Shown here in pieces: positions 63,180 to 64,000 of a stretch of DNA of 64,000 bases. The stretch's first letter is position 1. Every line of letters starts with the position of its first letter. The notes under the pieces are model-generated. The model was not told where the DNA came from and made no database searches. It saw only the letters and a program-made list of their open reading frames with translations. Origin of the DNA: Alphaproteobacteria bacterium (GTDB lineage Bacteria > Pseudomonadota > Alphaproteobacteria > Rhizobiales > Devosiaceae); the NCBI GenBank assembly GCA_018828145.1, contig JAHJWO010000019.1, positions 1-64,000 of the forward strand, given 5' to 3'. Made by a program: the position numbers and the translations under genes.

Positions 63180-64000
63180 ATGGCAGAACAGCCCCGCATC
63201 AGCGTGATAATCCCGCACCTGAACGAACCCGATGACTTGCGCAAGTGCCTGGATGCATTGGGCACCCAAGCCAGCGACACAGCGGTTGAGATCATTGTCG
63301 TCGACAATGGCTCCAAACAAATGCCCGAGTTTGCGACGGCTATGGTCCCAGGCCTGACCTTGCTGCGCGAACTGACCCCAGGCCCCGGCCCGGCCAGAAA
63401 TAAAGGGGCGGCGGCCGCCAAGGCCCCGCTTTTGGCCTTTATCGATGCAGATTGCGTGGCCGCTCCTGGATGGCTGGGCGCAATCGAACGCTGCTTTGAT
63501 GAGCGACGGGACATAGACTTTGCCGGCGGCGATATTCGCATCCTGCCCGCCAATCCCGAGCGACTGACGGCAGTTGAGGCCTACGAGAGTGTCTACAGCT
63601 ACCGCACCCAGGATTATACCGAGCGCCTGGGCTTCGCCGCCACCGGCAACATGGCCGTCCGCACCGCAACATTTCGCGCAGTTGGCCCATTTGGTGGGAT
63701 CAAGATGATGGAGGATACCGAATGGGGTCAGCGCGCCTCGGCCCTGGGGTACAAGATCGCCTATATTCCCGAAGCCCGTGTGCTAACACCTTCATGCCGC
63801 TCCTTTGCAGAGCTCGCCCGGCGATGGGATCGTCATGTTGCTCATGAATTCGTTGAGCAGAAAGGGCGACCCTTATGGTTAATGCGCTGGCTGGCAAAAA
63901 GCGTGATCATTGCGGCTTCGCCGGCGGGCGAGTTGATCCGGATTTTCGGCTCCGACCGAATAGTTTCGTGGAGTGAGCGCTGGCTGGCGCTGATCACGCT
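63180..64000 (+). CDS. GT2-family glycosyltransferase (3' end beyond window)
   Basis: 273 codons are visible from the ATG at 63180, which follows GGGAGATCTGGAGAG. The domain begins ISVIIPHLNEPDDLRKCLDA, with EIIVVDNGSK, AFIDADCVAAPGW for the metal-binding Asp pair, and MMEDTEWGQRASALG as the catalytic-base region. It is divergent from the GMC/LhgO pair and belongs to the same polysaccharide cluster. Confidence 0.88.
   Translation, partial: MAEQPRISVIIPHLNEPDDLRKCLDALGTQASDTAVEIIVVDNGSKQMPEFATAMVPGLTLLRELTPGPGPARNKGAAAAKAPLLAFIDADCVAAPGWLGAIERCFDERRDIDFAGGDIRILPANPERLTAVEAYESVYSYRTQDYTERLGFAATGNMAVRTATFRAVGPFGGIKMMEDTEWGQRASALGYKIAYIPEARVLTPSCRSFAELARRWDRHVAHEFVEQKGRPLWLMRWLAKSVIIAASPAGELIRIFGSDRIVSWSERWLALIT

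Noticed and set aside
1-64000. tRNA, tmRNA or rRNA genes and prophage structural genes
   Set aside because: None recognised: no cloverleaf-like GTTCRA-containing segments with matching stems were noticed by eye, and no capsid, tail or terminase motifs appear in any frame.

Overview
The window reads as a GC-rich alphaproteobacterial chromosome, most likely a member of the Hyphomicrobiales close to Devosia or its relatives. This is inferred from the gene families (Ugp/Msm-type sugar ABC operon, PAS-LuxR regulator, FkbM methyltransferase, RTX exoprotein, MobA/TraA-type relaxase) and not from any marker gene. No rRNA or tRNA gene was seen.

Layout. (1) 1-12.6 kb is a plant-polysaccharide locus: a GH51 arabinofuranosidase, a GH43-like secreted protein, a GH2 enzyme, three local regulators (one ArsR-like, two LacI) and a complete sugar ABC transporter (ATPase, binding protein, two permeases). 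(2) About 13-22.8 kb is a mobile module: a MobA/TraA-like relaxase whose helicase half has lost Walker A, a tyrosine recombinase translationally coupled to a soluble FtsH-like AAA+/M41 protease, and a GIY-YIG/DUF4357 protein. Two divergent copies of a hairpin-bearing sequence lie in inverted orientation on either side of it. (3) 22.8-29.4 kb holds a frameshifted cytochrome c, a CHASE4-like/GGDEF/EAL protein, decayed yihY and transglycosylase fragments, a DsrE-like secreted protein, a small repeat protein and a CadC/TolB/TPR regulator. (4) 29.7-36.2 kb is a branched-chain-type ABC transporter (livJ-G-F-H-M order) ending in an alpha/beta hydrolase, with a divergent PAS-LuxR regulator. (5) 36.8-42.5 kb has an autotransporter with an ice-binding-like (DUF3494) passenger, an L,D-transpeptidase, a lytic transglycosylase and gene remnants. 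(6) 43.2-64 kb is a surface-polysaccharide region: a four-gene dTDP-L-rhamnose operon, seven glycosyltransferase genes or fragments, a Wzy/O-antigen-ligase-like polymerase, an FkbM methyltransferase, a beta-helix/RTX secreted protein, an LhgO-like oxidase and a GMC oxidoreductase.

Main themes. The region has been reshuffled repeatedly. The same ectoine-type permease/ATPase remnant (ehuD-ehuA') occurs at 39.8 and 48.5 kb. A transglycosylase-spacer-dsrE block occurs at 26.4 and 41.2 kb, with the opposite gene broken in each copy. Two near-identical GT4 genes sit at 46.8 and 51.2 kb. A 14-bp-arm palindrome marks the point where a GT2 gene is cut. The best candidates for something not well described are the protease/recombinase/relaxase/GIY-YIG module and the ice-binding-like autotransporter. 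All calls rest on reading the sequence; no database search was run.
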